Origin: Bradyrhizobium valentinum | Lineage (GTDB): Bacteria > Pseudomonadota > Alphaproteobacteria > Rhizobiales > Xanthobacteraceae | Direction of reading: 5' to 3' | Assembly: GCF_001440405.1 (NCBI RefSeq) | Contig: NZ_LLXX01000177.1 | Location: 25,313-79,700 of the forward strand | DNA length: 54,388 nt | Notes under the pieces: model-generated | What the model was told of the DNA's origin: nothing | Seen by the model: only the letters and a program-made list of their open reading frames with translations | Database searches by the model: none | Translations under genes and position numbers: made by a program | Shown here: in pieces, positions 17,302 through 26,165 of the stretch | Position numbering within the stretch: position 1 is the first letter of the stretch | Layout: each line of letters begins with the position of its first letter

Positions 17302-18390
17302 CTACTGGCGCTCGACGATACCGAGAAAATCGCGCCATTGCCGGGATTTACTATATATCTCCGACAATTGCGCTCGCCCCTGAGCCGCGATCCCAGCTGA
17401 ATGCGGCCAATGCTCAAGACAATGAGAGATCACTTCGACCGCGTGCTGCGGTGAAGCGTAGGTCTTCATAGTGGTATCAGCCTTCATTCCTTCTGGATAG
17501 TCGCCTGCGTCGGAGACTAGAAGGGCGCCGCATCCCATGGCCTCGAAACAGCGCATATTGCCCCTACCCGAGCCCGCCATGTCGATCGCCCCATTGAGCA
17601 CGATTTTTGATTTGCCGATCAGTTCGTAGAATTGTTTTCCGAATATGGGCGGCTTAGCGATCCTGGAAATGGCGCTCGGGCGTTTATGCTTGCCTAGTGG
17701 AACAAGACTGCCGAGCCACGACTCGGCTAGCAACGTCAGTCGCGAAGAGTCCAGGTGAAAAGCAACCTCGTGGGTGCCCGCCAACTTTGCGACCTCCTCC
17801 AGGGTTTTTGCCCGCTCCGAATGATGCCGCGAGTAACCGCCGACAAAGAGCACGTCGATTGGCCGGTCGCCGTGACCGAATTCCAACATGTCCGGATCGA
17901 GAGCGGGAAAGAAAAGCTCGGCGCGGCAACCTTTGCTGCGCCAGGATTCCAGGATCGAAGGAAAATTTCCCAGCACCGCGCCATAGGCAGTTAAATCGGC
18001 GTTTCCCGAGGGAGCCGCCCTCCAGCACAGCGTCTTGCGGACGCAACCAGGAAGCTTGCGCACGAACGAGCTTGGATAGCGCACAGGATCCAGATTATAG
18101 AATACTTCCGTTTGATGATGCTCGATCTGTGCGAGCAGGATGCTTTCCAGCGACGGCTTACCCCGCATACCGTTCTTGCGCGCCCAAGACCGCTGCAAGA
18201 CCTCGTCATCGCCGTTGGTGAAGAACGCTTCGGCATCGCCGTCCAGAACCGGCTGCAGAAAATGCAAAGCACCGAACCGGTCGGCCAGGAAAATGCGAAG
18301 TCTCTCCTCGAAAGAACATGCATCGCAAGCAAGCCGGTCCAGGCGAGCCAGATAGGTGGGGTAGAGACCGCTGTTTTGAAACAACCGCAT
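17302..18390 (-). CDS. GT-B glycosyltransferase-like protein (Glyco_trans_1_2 type)
   Basis: The 362-aa protein has the CgeB/Glyco_trans_1_2 pattern. RPIDVLFVGGYSRHHSERAK opens the C-terminal Rossmann half, KSKIVLNGAIDMAGSGRGNM follows, and MRCFEAMGCGALLVSDAGDY is the donor-binding signature (FE.MGCG). The N-terminal half carries LAQIEHHQTEVFYNLDPVRY. It probably transfers a sugar to the glycan repeat unit, although some members modify other targets. It lies 58 bases from the methyltransferase-like gene and 144 from the SGNH hydrolase, so cotranscription with both is likely. Donor and acceptor are unknown. Confidence 0.8.
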   Translation of the reverse strand: MRLFQNSGLYPTYLARLDRLACDACSFEERLRIFLADRFGALHFLQPVLDGDAEAFFTNGDDEVLQRSWARKNGMRGKPSLESILLAQIEHHQTEVFYNLDPVRYPSSFVRKLPGCVRKTLCWRAAPSGNADLTAYGAVLGNFPSILESWRSKGCRAELFFPALDPDMLEFGHGDRPIDVLFVGGYSRHHSERAKTLEEVAKLAGTHEVAFHLDSSRLTLLAESWLGSLVPLGKHKRPSAISRIAKPPIFGKQFYELIGKSKIVLNGAIDMAGSGRGNMRCFEAMGCGALLVSDAGDYPEGMKADTTMKTYASPQHAVEVISHCLEHWPHSAGIAAQGRAQLSEIYSKSRQWRDFLGIVERQ

Positions 18391-18534
18391 CGCTTACGCT
18401 TACCTTGCCAGTGAGGGAATTGCTCCAGCATTCCGCCCGAGATTGCGGCTTCAAACCGGACCGCCTGGTCGACAGACTTGAAGCACGATCAGCAACTACA
18501 AGCGCGGATGCCAGAGCTCCGCCAATTCTTCTTT

Positions 18535-19212
18535 TCAATTTGCCGTATCCAGCGATCGCTCGATTGCTGAAATGAGGGCTGGTCGCCAAATCTCGTATCC
18601 AGTCCTACTAAAATGAACCCCGTCAATGGACATACCCGCCATCAGTTCTAGATTTTCGTTCGTCATAGCTCCAGCGAGGTCGAAGAAGTCCGCGCCGTTC
18701 CTCTTGGCCGAAGAAGCGATCTCATCGTTGAACCTGCAAATAAGATCTCCGTCATAGTATCGAGGTCCTAGAGGTTTCCCATTCTCAACCGGAGGGATGG
18801 ATGTGAGTAGAATTTTTCTGGCATTTTGGGCAAGTTTCCTGATCGCCGCTTCTATGTTACTTCTAAACTCAGAAACGCTGTTTGTTGTACGGTTTTCTAT
18901 TTTCGCGTCATTTACACCGGCAGACAGAACCAAGAGATGAAGTTTGTAATCTCCGATTATCATGGGCACTTCGCTGCCAATGAGAGAAATGGTCGCGCCG
19001 CCAATTCCAGCGTTAACAAGCGGCACTCCTGCGACACTTGATGGCAAAAGCGCCGCCTCTACGCGGCTGTCTCCGCAGACGACGATCGATTCAGCGCCCG
19101 CCTGTTCAAGGTGGTACCCGATCATTTGTCGTCGAATATCAACGTGCAAGTGACCTCGCCACCCGATCGATCTTAGCTTTCTGATGAGTTCTTGGTGCAA
19201 CGCCTTACCCAC
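18535..19212 (-). CDS. SGNH/GDSL hydrolase
   Basis: The 225-aa protein shows all four SGNH blocks: VVCGDSR with nucleophile Ser49, the oxyanion glycine in NAGIGGA (about 68-73), GVND with Asn101, and DGVHFSRTGYEIW with Asp197 and His200 of the triad. No signal peptide or membrane span is visible, so it would act in the cytoplasm, perhaps as an O-acetyl esterase or acyl-transfer enzyme on the glycan precursor. It starts at GTG 19212 and overlaps the end of the upstream methyltransferase by 8 bases. Composition here is markedly AT-richer than the flanks, suggesting transfer. Confidence 0.87.
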   Translation of the reverse strand: MGKALHQELIRKLRSIGWRGHLHVDIRRQMIGYHLEQAGAESIVVCGDSRVEAALLPSSVAGVPLVNAGIGGATISLIGSEVPMIIGDYKLHLLVLSAGVNDAKIENRTTNSVSEFRSNIEAAIRKLAQNARKILLTSIPPVENGKPLGPRYYDGDLICRFNDEIASSAKRNGADFFDLAGAMTNENLELMAGMSIDGVHFSRTGYEIWRPALISAIERSLDTAN

Positions 19213-19945
19213 TTGAGTTTGTTGGCTGCGATGGCACGCAGCGAACCGTCAACAAATAAGACAAGACCCAGGACGCAACGTTAGGAGCGATTTTCAACGC
19301 GCTCCGTCTCACGGCGCTTTTGATCGTTCCTTTTAGGTTTCCGTACAGATGCCTCTCATACGCCGCTGACGAGGTCGTGATCATGTGCTCGACAGGTTCG
19401 ATTCCCGCCGTGCGCAGCAAATAGAGAAACCCGGGCACCGTATAGTGATTTAAGTGTCCGTACTTGGCGGTTTCCCTAATACTTTTTGAAAGCGTTAGTC
19501 CGCCTTCAAGGGGGACCTCGATCACAATTTCCTTTGCAACTCTGGCAAGCTCTCGGAGAAAAATTCGCTCATGCTCAACATGCTCCAAGACGTGGATGCA
19601 AATCGCCAGTTCGAAAAACTTGTCAGGATACGGTATGGTATAGCCATCGAACACGCGCGCCTCTTTGAGCCGCGATAAGCCCAATTCACGAATCGAGCTG
19701 ACTCCACTTTCTGATATCTCGACAGCATAAAGTTCATCCGCCAGCCCAACACTGTCTAGCTTGGCAAGAACCGAGCCGTTTCCTGCACCCACATCCAATA
19801 GGCTCTTCCATTTGCGGGACTTTGTTACGGCTTTGATGTGCTCTACCGTCGCATCAGCCGAGAGATTGCGCTTGTGTTCAAGCGAACTGTCCGGGCGATA
19901 GTAGTCAGAATATAGCTTCTTATATTCCTCATCGAGAAGTGACAT
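19205..19945 (-). CDS. Class I SAM-dependent methyltransferase
   Basis: The 246-aa protein has motif I LLDVGAGNGSVLAKL, the strand-2 acidic residue in YAVEISESG, and the motif IV-like region ELAICIHVLEHVEHERIFLR. HLNHYTVPGFLYLLRTAG is typical of sugar or lipid methyltransferases in O-antigen loci. The ATG at 19945 has a strong ribosome site (TCGGAGGTTATTAATG spans the start), so the longer frame reaching 20014 is rejected. A 178-base gap separates it from asnB upstream, where a separate promoter could lie. The C-terminal 40 residues are basic with a hydrophobic run (VASWVLSYLLTVRC), suggesting membrane association. Confidence 0.85.
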   Translation of the reverse strand: MSLLDEEYKKLYSDYYRPDSSLEHKRNLSADATVEHIKAVTKSRKWKSLLDVGAGNGSVLAKLDSVGLADELYAVEISESGVSSIRELGLSRLKEARVFDGYTIPYPDKFFELAICIHVLEHVEHERIFLRELARVAKEIVIEVPLEGGLTLSKSIRETAKYGHLNHYTVPGFLYLLRTAGIEPVEHMITTSSAAYERHLYGNLKGTIKSAVRRSALKIAPNVASWVLSYLLTVRCVPSQPTNSSG

Positions 19946-20123
19946 TAATAACCTCCGATCCTCTTGTGATGTTGCGCTGATCTTAAAGGCCCAAGCAAGC
20001 GCCCATCTCAGCACTCATCGTTGACCTGTGGGCCGCCAGTTTCGGGCCGTGCGTATCCCGTGGGGCTGATCATTGATCATAACGACAAATACAGCGCAAT
20101 GTTGGGCACTATCTCCTCGCAAA

Positions 20124-21968
20124 CTAGGCTATAGCACGTTGGCCCAACAGCCATTTCATGTGCAGGTAAGGCCATATCCGCTGCGCGGATCCCCAGTCCC
20201 ACTTCTTTGAAGCTGTCAGTTGCTTGACCGTCTCTCGCAACGCAACCTCATTCACGAGTTCGGTAAAGACCGGGACCTTCTTCTCGAGCAACTCGGCCGT
20301 CCAACCGGAGAGAGGCCCGTTCAGCCATTGCGGCATCGGCGAACCGAAGCCAATCTTCCGTCGGCCCATGCGGATCGACTCGGGCATGTGATTGGCCATG
20401 GCCCGCCGCGCGATCATTTTAGTGTAGCCGTCCGAGGATTTGCTCGCATCCGGAAGGGCCATTGTATAAGTGACTAGGCGCCAATCCATGAAGGGCATTC
20501 TTACCTCGATGCCGTGGGCCATCGACAGGCGGTCGAAATTTCGCAGGATGGTTGGCAAGATGGTGCTATGGAACATCCGGTAGAGGCGCTTGTTCAAGGT
20601 ACCCCATTCCTTGGGTAGAACGTCTCCTTCGCCAACCAGTGGAAGGGGGGCAGGAATGCCGCGAAGCCCTCCGCGCAGGAAATACTGACCCTGGTAGTTG
20701 ATGATCAATGTGCGCAGCCAATCCACGCCGCGTCCGCCGACGGTCGAATTCGAAGCAATCCCTGCAAGCGCATTCCTCATGTGGAAGGTGGCGGATTGGC
20801 CTTCCTTGCGGTAGGCTCCCATCAGCTCGTCGGCGCCGTGGCCATCAAGCGACACAGTCACGTTTTGTCTGCTCAGCTCCCGATAGGTCTGCCACACCGC
20901 ACTCTCCAGCCCGATATAGACATCGTCATTGTCGTCGAGGATGCGGTCAAGGTCTGTCAGCGCGTCATTCTGGCCGATGTCCACGAAAGTCGGATTGACC
21001 TCTGCCCATCGCGCTGCCTCCTCCGCCATTGGACGCTCGTCAAACCACACGCCTGGAAAGCTCGCAACAAAGGCGTGCCGCCATGCCGTGCTGTCCCTCG
21101 GACCCATCCCGGCTTTTTCGTGCGCCGCCATGGTACAGATCACTGCGGTTGAATCAAATCCTCCCGACAAGCAAGTTCCGATTGGCACATCGCTGCGCAT
21201 GCGCAACGCGACGGAATCCTGGAAGAGCTCATAGAAGCGCTCCACGCGCTCGGCTTCGGTCTTGGGCAACGCCGGCAGATGATCGATCGTACGCCACCAC
21301 CGACGGATTTCCTGGCGTCCATGGCGGAGCCATATGAAATGCCCGCCCTGCAAACGCCGGACGCTTTGCCACAGCGTGCGCTCGCTTCCCTCTACCCCGA
21401 ACGGGTCGAGCATGAGGCGCCTGGCGACCTCCACGTCGAGGGGGGCGTCCATCAGACCGCTTCGCACCAGCGCGCGCTGCTCGGAAGCGAACACGAACCG
21501 CTCAGGCGAGACCGCATACAGCATCGGCTTGATGCCGAAGCGGTCGCGCGCCAGAAACAATTCTTTTGTGAGCGTATCAAAGATGGCCAGCGCCCACATG
21601 CCGTTAAAGCGCGGCAACATCTCTTCCCGCCAGGCCCGCCACGCTGCAAGGATGACTTCCGTGTCGGATTGCGTACGGAACACCTCTCCCTGCTCCTCGA
21701 GTTCGCGGCGAAGCTCGAGGAAATTGTAGATCTCGCCGTTGAAGACGATCACATAGCGCCCGTCAGCGGACAACATTGGCTGATAGCCGCCCGCCCCGGG
21801 ATCGATAATGGCGAGCCGCCGGTGACCGAACGCCACGTCACGTTCCACGTTGAACCAGATTCCCGCGCCACTCGGGCCGCGGTGCGCCACGAGATTGGTT
21901 AAACGCTCAATCTCAGCCGGCTCGACCGCGTTGCCGCGGATGTTCACGATGCCTGCAATACCGCACAT
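20124..21968 (-). CDS. asnB: AsnB-type glutamine-dependent amidotransferase (asparagine synthase family)
   Basis: The 614-aa protein starts MCGIAGIVNIRGN, with the processed Cys2 nucleophile of class II glutaminases. The N-terminal domain carries RLAIIDPGAGGYQPM and FNGEIYN. The synthetase domain has the ATP pyrophosphatase loop LSGGFDST (SGGFDS at 268-273). The family transfers glutamine-derived ammonia onto an AMP-activated carboxylate. Free asparagine synthesis is possible. Its position directly behind wzx, wlbC, wlbB and wlbA, however, argues for amidation of a uronic acid to a uronamide, as proposed for AsnB-like proteins of the P. aeruginosa and Bordetella O-antigen loci. The ATG at 21968 is fixed by Cys2; a longer frame to 22118 runs into wzx. 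wzx ends only 2 bases upstream. Confidence 0.9.
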   Translation of the reverse strand: MCGIAGIVNIRGNAVEPAEIERLTNLVAHRGPSGAGIWFNVERDVAFGHRRLAIIDPGAGGYQPMLSADGRYVIVFNGEIYNFLELRRELEEQGEVFRTQSDTEVILAAWRAWREEMLPRFNGMWALAIFDTLTKELFLARDRFGIKPMLYAVSPERFVFASEQRALVRSGLMDAPLDVEVARRLMLDPFGVEGSERTLWQSVRRLQGGHFIWLRHGRQEIRRWWRTIDHLPALPKTEAERVERFYELFQDSVALRMRSDVPIGTCLSGGFDSTAVICTMAAHEKAGMGPRDSTAWRHAFVASFPGVWFDERPMAEEAARWAEVNPTFVDIGQNDALTDLDRILDDNDDVYIGLESAVWQTYRELSRQNVTVSLDGHGADELMGAYRKEGQSATFHMRNALAGIASNSTVGGRGVDWLRTLIINYQGQYFLRGGLRGIPAPLPLVGEGDVLPKEWGTLNKRLYRMFHSTILPTILRNFDRLSMAHGIEVRMPFMDWRLVTYTMALPDASKSSDGYTKMIARRAMANHMPESIRMGRRKIGFGSPMPQWLNGPLSGWTAELLEKKVPVFTELVNEVALRETVKQLTASKKWDWGSAQRIWPYLHMKWLLGQRAIA

Positions 21969-21970
21969 GT

Positions 21971-23524
21971 TTATGCAACCTTCACCGGCAGGAAACGACT
22001 TGCGATCAGGCGCAAGTCGCGCCTGCACGTCGCACCGTGTGGCCCTGCTCCCGAAACAGCTACAACGACCACAAAGATGATTCCGGCGGCCAGACCATAC
22101 GAACCCCCGACATACCACCAGTACGGGAACAACTCAGAAAGGAACCCGGCAATACAATATCGCAAGCCAAGCGCGGTCATGATCCCCGCACCCAAGGGTA
22201 GCAGCACAAAGTGAGCCAGCCGCGACCACATCCCGGCGAGGCCGAAGCTTTGCCGCAGCAGTTTCATGGTTACGATGATCTGAGCGATCATGCCAATGCA
22301 GGAACTCCAGCCCGCAGCCTGCCAACCGAAATATGGCAATGCCAGTGCGCTCGTCGCCAATGTGAATGCGGCCGTAACCATCGCAATCAGCGCATTGGAA
22401 CGGGACGCGCCGATCGCCAGCAGATAGAACGCAAACACGTTCGCGCTACATCCCAGGACGCCGGCAATTGAGAGCACGACCAGCACTTGCTCAGCCTGAA
22501 CAGCCACCTCCGCCCCCGTCCATAGATGGAGCAGCGGCCCAGCAATTGGAATAATCCCACCTAGGACGCTCGCGGCCAACAAGTTCAACACCCAGGATGA
22601 CCGAAATAGCAAATCGGCCTTGCGGCTGGACGTTTCGTTTTGCAGCACGCTGAAGAACGGGAACAGGATTTCGCCGACTTTCAGGATGCCGATATAGATG
22701 GCCTCTTCGAGTCGTTGAGCGATCACATAAAATCCGACGAACTGCGGCGGAAGCAACGCACCAAGCAGGTAGCGGTCCGCCTGTCCCGCAATGAGCGCGC
22801 CGCCCTGCGCCATGAATTGCCAAACGCCGAACCTCACGAGCTGGCCAACAGGTGCACGATGGAACGCCGGAACTCCGAGCCACCCGTCCAACAGCCGGCG
22901 TGAGAGAACAAACGCAGCAATGAGGGTCGCCATAAATCCCAACGCCTGGCAGGCAAGAAAGGTCGATGCCGTTGGCCAAATCGGAATCAAAATCAATATA
23001 GCCACAGTCGCAACGATCGTGCCAAAAACGGTGATTGACGAAAGCCGCGCGTAGTCCTGGCGCGCGGTGAACAGGGAAAGGAGAACTGCCGAAAGGCACT
23101 GGCAAAACCAGCCCGCCGACCCGAACGCAAAGGCTAGATCGAGATCCCGCGCTGTCTCGCCGGTGAAATTGAACGCAAGGCGCGCAAGCGGCGGGCCGGC
23201 CAAAGCCAGGACCGAGACGATAAAGCCGCCGATCACGAGCGCCAGTATCATGGCCGAGGCAAAGAAGTGTCGCGCGTCGTTACGCTGCTCCGCCGATAAG
23301 CGCTGGGCAAGCTCCCGCGAGGCCGACAGCCCGAGCGCGTTGCTGAAAATCAGACCGGGGGCAACGCAGGCGGTGACCAGGCCCGACATCCCGAAAGCTG
23401 CAACCCCGAGACGGTACACGACGAATGGCAGCACTAACAGATTCAATCCTGCCCCAATCAGAAACGCCGCGGCATTCCAACCGGAGTTTCCGAGGAGACG
23501 AGAGCCGGTGCTTGCTGCTGGCAT
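21971..23524 (-). CDS. wzx: Wzx-like polysaccharide flippase (MOP superfamily)
   Basis: This 517-aa protein has about 12-14 hydrophobic segments spread over its length, with the MOP/PST layout. The N-terminal amphipathic start GNSGWNAAAFLIGAGLNLLV and LPFVVYRLGVAAFGMSGLV match the Wzx family, and QADRYLLGALLPPQFVGFYV is the central landmark seen in O-unit translocases. It would flip undecaprenyl-pyrophosphate-linked repeat units to the periplasm. It sits 5 bases downstream of the aminotransferase and 2 bases upstream of asnB, so all are one transcript. It is the only flippase seen in the window. Confidence 0.87.
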   Translation of the reverse strand: MPAASTGSRLLGNSGWNAAAFLIGAGLNLLVLPFVVYRLGVAAFGMSGLVTACVAPGLIFSNALGLSASRELAQRLSAEQRNDARHFFASAMILALVIGGFIVSVLALAGPPLARLAFNFTGETARDLDLAFAFGSAGWFCQCLSAVLLSLFTARQDYARLSSITVFGTIVATVAILILIPIWPTASTFLACQALGFMATLIAAFVLSRRLLDGWLGVPAFHRAPVGQLVRFGVWQFMAQGGALIAGQADRYLLGALLPPQFVGFYVIAQRLEEAIYIGILKVGEILFPFFSVLQNETSSRKADLLFRSSWVLNLLAASVLGGIIPIAGPLLHLWTGAEVAVQAEQVLVVLSIAGVLGCSANVFAFYLLAIGASRSNALIAMVTAAFTLATSALALPYFGWQAAGWSSCIGMIAQIIVTMKLLRQSFGLAGMWSRLAHFVLLPLGAGIMTALGLRYCIAGFLSELFPYWWYVGGSYGLAAGIIFVVVVAVSGAGPHGATCRRDLRLIASRFLPVKVA

Positions 23525-23529
23525 ATCAA

Positions 23530-24630
23530 TTACTGGAATTCTCTAATCAGGGCGATGACTTTCGATTGCTGGGCTGTTGTCATTTCAGCAAACATCGGCA
23601 GCGATAGGATCCGGCCCTGATCAGCAAAGGCATTCGGAAATTGCTCGGGGCGATGCCTAAGGCGGCCGTAGGCGGGAAGGAACGGCAGCGCGGTGGGATA
23701 ATTGATTGCACTCTGAACGCCATTTGCCTTCAGGTGCTCCGCCAGCGCGTCTCGCCGCGGGTGCTTTATGGTGTAGAGATGATAAACGTGGGTGCGTCCG
23801 GGTGCGACCTCGGGCACGACGACGTCTTCGATCTGGTTGAGAGCAGCATCATAAACTTCTGCTGCTTGCTGGCGCGCTTTGGTCCAAGCCGGCAGATGCG
23901 GCAATTTGGCCGACAGGATCGCCGCCTGCATGCCGTCGAGACGGCTGTTGATGCCCTCGATGCGATGCTGATGCTTCACCAGCCCACCGTGGCGCGCCAG
24001 CATCGTCATGTGCTCGGCCAGCGCGCTGTCGTTGGTGACGACTGCGCCAGCATCGCCCATCGCGCCAAGATTCTTGCCTGGATAGAACGAATACGTTGCA
24101 GCGGCTCCAAACGTGCCGATCTGCTGACCCTTGTAGCGGGCGAGATGCGCCTGCGCGCAATCCTCAATGACCCATAGATTGTGCTTGCGCGCGATGGCCA
24201 TGATCGCGTCCATATCAGCGGGCTGTCCGTACAAGTGAACCGGAATAATTCCGACAGTCCGCGGCGTGATCGCAGCCTCGATCGCGGCGGGGTCGATCGT
24301 GAACGTGGTTCCATCGGTATCCGCGAACACCACCGTCGCTCCGGCATGGGTGATCATGGCCGAGGTACTGATCCATGAATGCGCCGTGGTGACGACCTCA
24401 TCGCCCGGCTCAACCTTCAGCGCGGCCATGGCGAGGTAGAGCGCATCGGTGCCATTGGCGCAGGACACGCAGTGCTTAACGTCGACGGCCTCGGCGAAAT
24501 CCCGCTCGAATGCGTCTACATAGGGGCCGCGAATGAACGCGCTGTCGCGAATGACTGCCGCGATCGCGCCGTCGATCTCGCTCTTGATGGTTTGGTATTG
24601 TAGCTGCAAATCGGCAAACGGTACCGGCAT
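23530..24630 (-). CDS. DegT/DnrJ/EryC1/StrS aminotransferase, WlbC/WbpE-like
   Basis: The 366-aa PLP enzyme has the internal aldimine lysine in SFYPGKNLGAMGDAGAV (Lys186), the PLP-pyridine aspartate in VIEDCAQ (Asp157) and CANGTDALYLAMAALKV near residues 57-73. GDEVVTTAHSWISTSAMI is typical of sugar 3-aminotransferases such as WbpE/WlbC rather than of WecE. It would aminate the 3-keto sugar nucleotide made by the adjacent WlbA-like dehydrogenase, using glutamate. Order and spacing (12 bases behind the acetyltransferase) match the Wlb/Wbp pathway. An alternative is a 4-aminotransferase acting on another keto sugar. Confidence 0.88.
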   Translation of the reverse strand: MPVPFADLQLQYQTIKSEIDGAIAAVIRDSAFIRGPYVDAFERDFAEAVDVKHCVSCANGTDALYLAMAALKVEPGDEVVTTAHSWISTSAMITHAGATVVFADTDGTTFTIDPAAIEAAITPRTVGIIPVHLYGQPADMDAIMAIARKHNLWVIEDCAQAHLARYKGQQIGTFGAAATYSFYPGKNLGAMGDAGAVVTNDSALAEHMTMLARHGGLVKHQHRIEGINSRLDGMQAAILSAKLPHLPAWTKARQQAAEVYDAALNQIEDVVVPEVAPGRTHVYHLYTIKHPRRDALAEHLKANGVQSAINYPTALPFLPAYGRLRHRPEQFPNAFADQGRILSLPMFAEMTTAQQSKVIALIREFQ

Positions 24631-24642
24631 TGATTGTCTTCC

Positions 24643-25107
24643 TCATCTTCGCTCAAGCCGGCGCGCTGGATTGCCGGCATAGGTCCCCGCCACGGCAATA
24701 TCCTTGGTCACCACCGAACCGGCTCCGATTACGACATCATCTGCAATGCGCACCGGCATGATCGTTGCGTTCGAACCGATCGAAACCCGACTGCCGATCT
24801 TCGTCTCGCGCCACAATTCCCTGCGTCCGCGGGCGGGACCACCGGTTGTGAAGGTATCATTGATGAACATCACACCATGCCCGATAAAGCAATCATCTCC
24901 GATCGTCACCAATTCGCAGACAAACGCATGTGACTGCACGCGGGTGCGAGCGCCGATGCGGGCGCCCTTCTGGATCTCGGTAAAGGGACCAATAAAGCAA
25001 TCGTCGGCGATGCGGCATCCATAGAGATTGCAGGGCTCGACGATCTTGACCCGAGCGCCGAATTCGACGTCGCGGACGCCAGCCTGATACCGGTCCGGCT
25101 GGTTCAC
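24643..25107 (-). CDS. Hexapeptide N-acetyltransferase, WlbB/WbpD-like
   Basis: The 154-aa left-handed beta-helix protein runs CRIADDCFIGPFTEIQKGAR, IGARTRVQSHAFVCELVTIG and DDCFIGHGVMFINDTFTTGG, ending in IADDVVIGAGSVVTKDIAVA and TYAGNPARRLE. The N-terminal NLYGC and the FIGPFTEIQKG turns are characteristic of WbpD/WlbB, which acetylates the 3-amino group of UDP-GlcNAc(3NH2)A. The length is shorter than WbpD (about 190 aa), lacking part of the C-terminal helix. Start is GTG 25107, overlapping the dehydrogenase stop (GTGA). Specificity is inferred from its two neighbours. Confidence 0.87.
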   Translation of the reverse strand: MNQPDRYQAGVRDVEFGARVKIVEPCNLYGCRIADDCFIGPFTEIQKGARIGARTRVQSHAFVCELVTIGDDCFIGHGVMFINDTFTTGGPARGRRELWRETKIGSRVSIGSNATIMPVRIADDVVIGAGSVVTKDIAVAGTYAGNPARRLERR

Positions 25108-26165
25108 GATGCGATGCCAAGCCGGCTCAGGCGCGGCGTGAACCGCAGCGCCACCTCCTGACCTGTTTCGATCGATTCATAAAGTGCCGAAATCAGCTCC
25201 AGACTCTTCCGCCCTTCCAATCCGTCCACGAGCGCCGCGCGTTGATTGGTCAGGCAATCGACCACATGCTGATAGTAGGCCTGGTGACCAAAGCCATACA
25301 CGTTCGGCGGATTAACCGAAAACCTTTCGATCACGTCCCTATCCGAAGGAAGCTCCTCGGCAAACCGCCAGTGCCTGATCTGGTTGACGGCGAAGCCCGC
25401 GATCTCAACGGTGCCCCTCTCGCCCAGGATGGAAAGCGAACCTTCGAGGTCCGTCGGGCGCGCCGCCGTCGTTGCCTCGATGACCCCAAGCGCGCCGTTT
25501 CGGAATTTCAGCGTCGCCACGGCGGTGTCCTCCGTTTCGATTTTCGCCAGCGCGGTGACCGCGCGTGCATGCGCGCTGACGACATCGCCGAAGAACCACT
25601 CCAGCATATCAATGTGATGGCTAGCCTGATTGGTCAGCACGCCGCCGTCATAGGCCCACGTGCCCCGCCAGCCGTCCTGGTCATAATAGGCCTGGTCTCG
25701 ACACCAACGAACGCGCACGGTCCCCAGAACAAGCCTTCCGAACCGGCCGGCGTCCAGCGCCTCGCGCGCCTTGACGACGGGGACGTTGAAGCGGTTTTGC
25801 TTAACCACGAACAGCTTAATGCCGGCTTCGTCACAGGCCCGGATCATGTCATCGGCGTCCTGCAGGCGGAGCGCCATCGGCTTCTCGACAACGACATGTT
25901 TTCCCGCTCTTGCGCAGGCGATCGCGTGCTGTGGGTGTAACCCGCTGGGCGTCAGCACCGCGACGGCATCGATATCTTTCCGCGCAAGAAAATCGTCGAT
26001 ATCGTAGTGCGCCGGAACGCCGAATTTCGACGCGACCGCGTCGGCACGCGCGCGGACGGGATCACAAACCGCCGCGAGACAGGCGCGGTCGATATGGTTG
26101 CCGCCCAAGAGGTCGGAATGACGCTTGGCGATGCGTCCGCAACCGAGCAAGCCAAATCTAATCAT
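25104..26165 (-). CDS. Gfo/Idh/MocA oxidoreductase, WlbA-like (UDP-GlcNAc-uronate 3-dehydrogenase)
   Basis: The 353-aa enzyme opens MIRFGLLGCGRIAKRH with the Rossmann GxGxxA-type loop at residues 8-13. VVVEKPMALR (Glu94, Lys95, Pro96) is the catalytic EKP motif, and FVVKQNRFN with GWRGTWAYDGGVLTNQASHH is a signature of WlbA proteins, with the histidine pair near 183-184. WlbA oxidises the 3-hydroxyl of UDP-N-acetylglucosaminuronate using NAD+, the step before WlbC and WlbB in UDP-2,3-diacetamido-uronic acid synthesis. ATG 26165 starts the Rossmann strand, so the upstream extension to 26240 is rejected. It is the first gene of a long minus-strand operon; its promoter must lie in 26166-26478. 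Confidence 0.9.
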   Translation of the reverse strand: MIRFGLLGCGRIAKRHSDLLGGNHIDRACLAAVCDPVRARADAVASKFGVPAHYDIDDFLARKDIDAVAVLTPSGLHPQHAIACARAGKHVVVEKPMALRLQDADDMIRACDEAGIKLFVVKQNRFNVPVVKAREALDAGRFGRLVLGTVRVRWCRDQAYYDQDGWRGTWAYDGGVLTNQASHHIDMLEWFFGDVVSAHARAVTALAKIETEDTAVATLKFRNGALGVIEATTAARPTDLEGSLSILGERGTVEIAGFAVNQIRHWRFAEELPSDRDVIERFSVNPPNVYGFGHQAYYQHVVDCLTNQRAALVDGLEGRKSLELISALYESIETGQEVALRFTPRLSRLGIAS

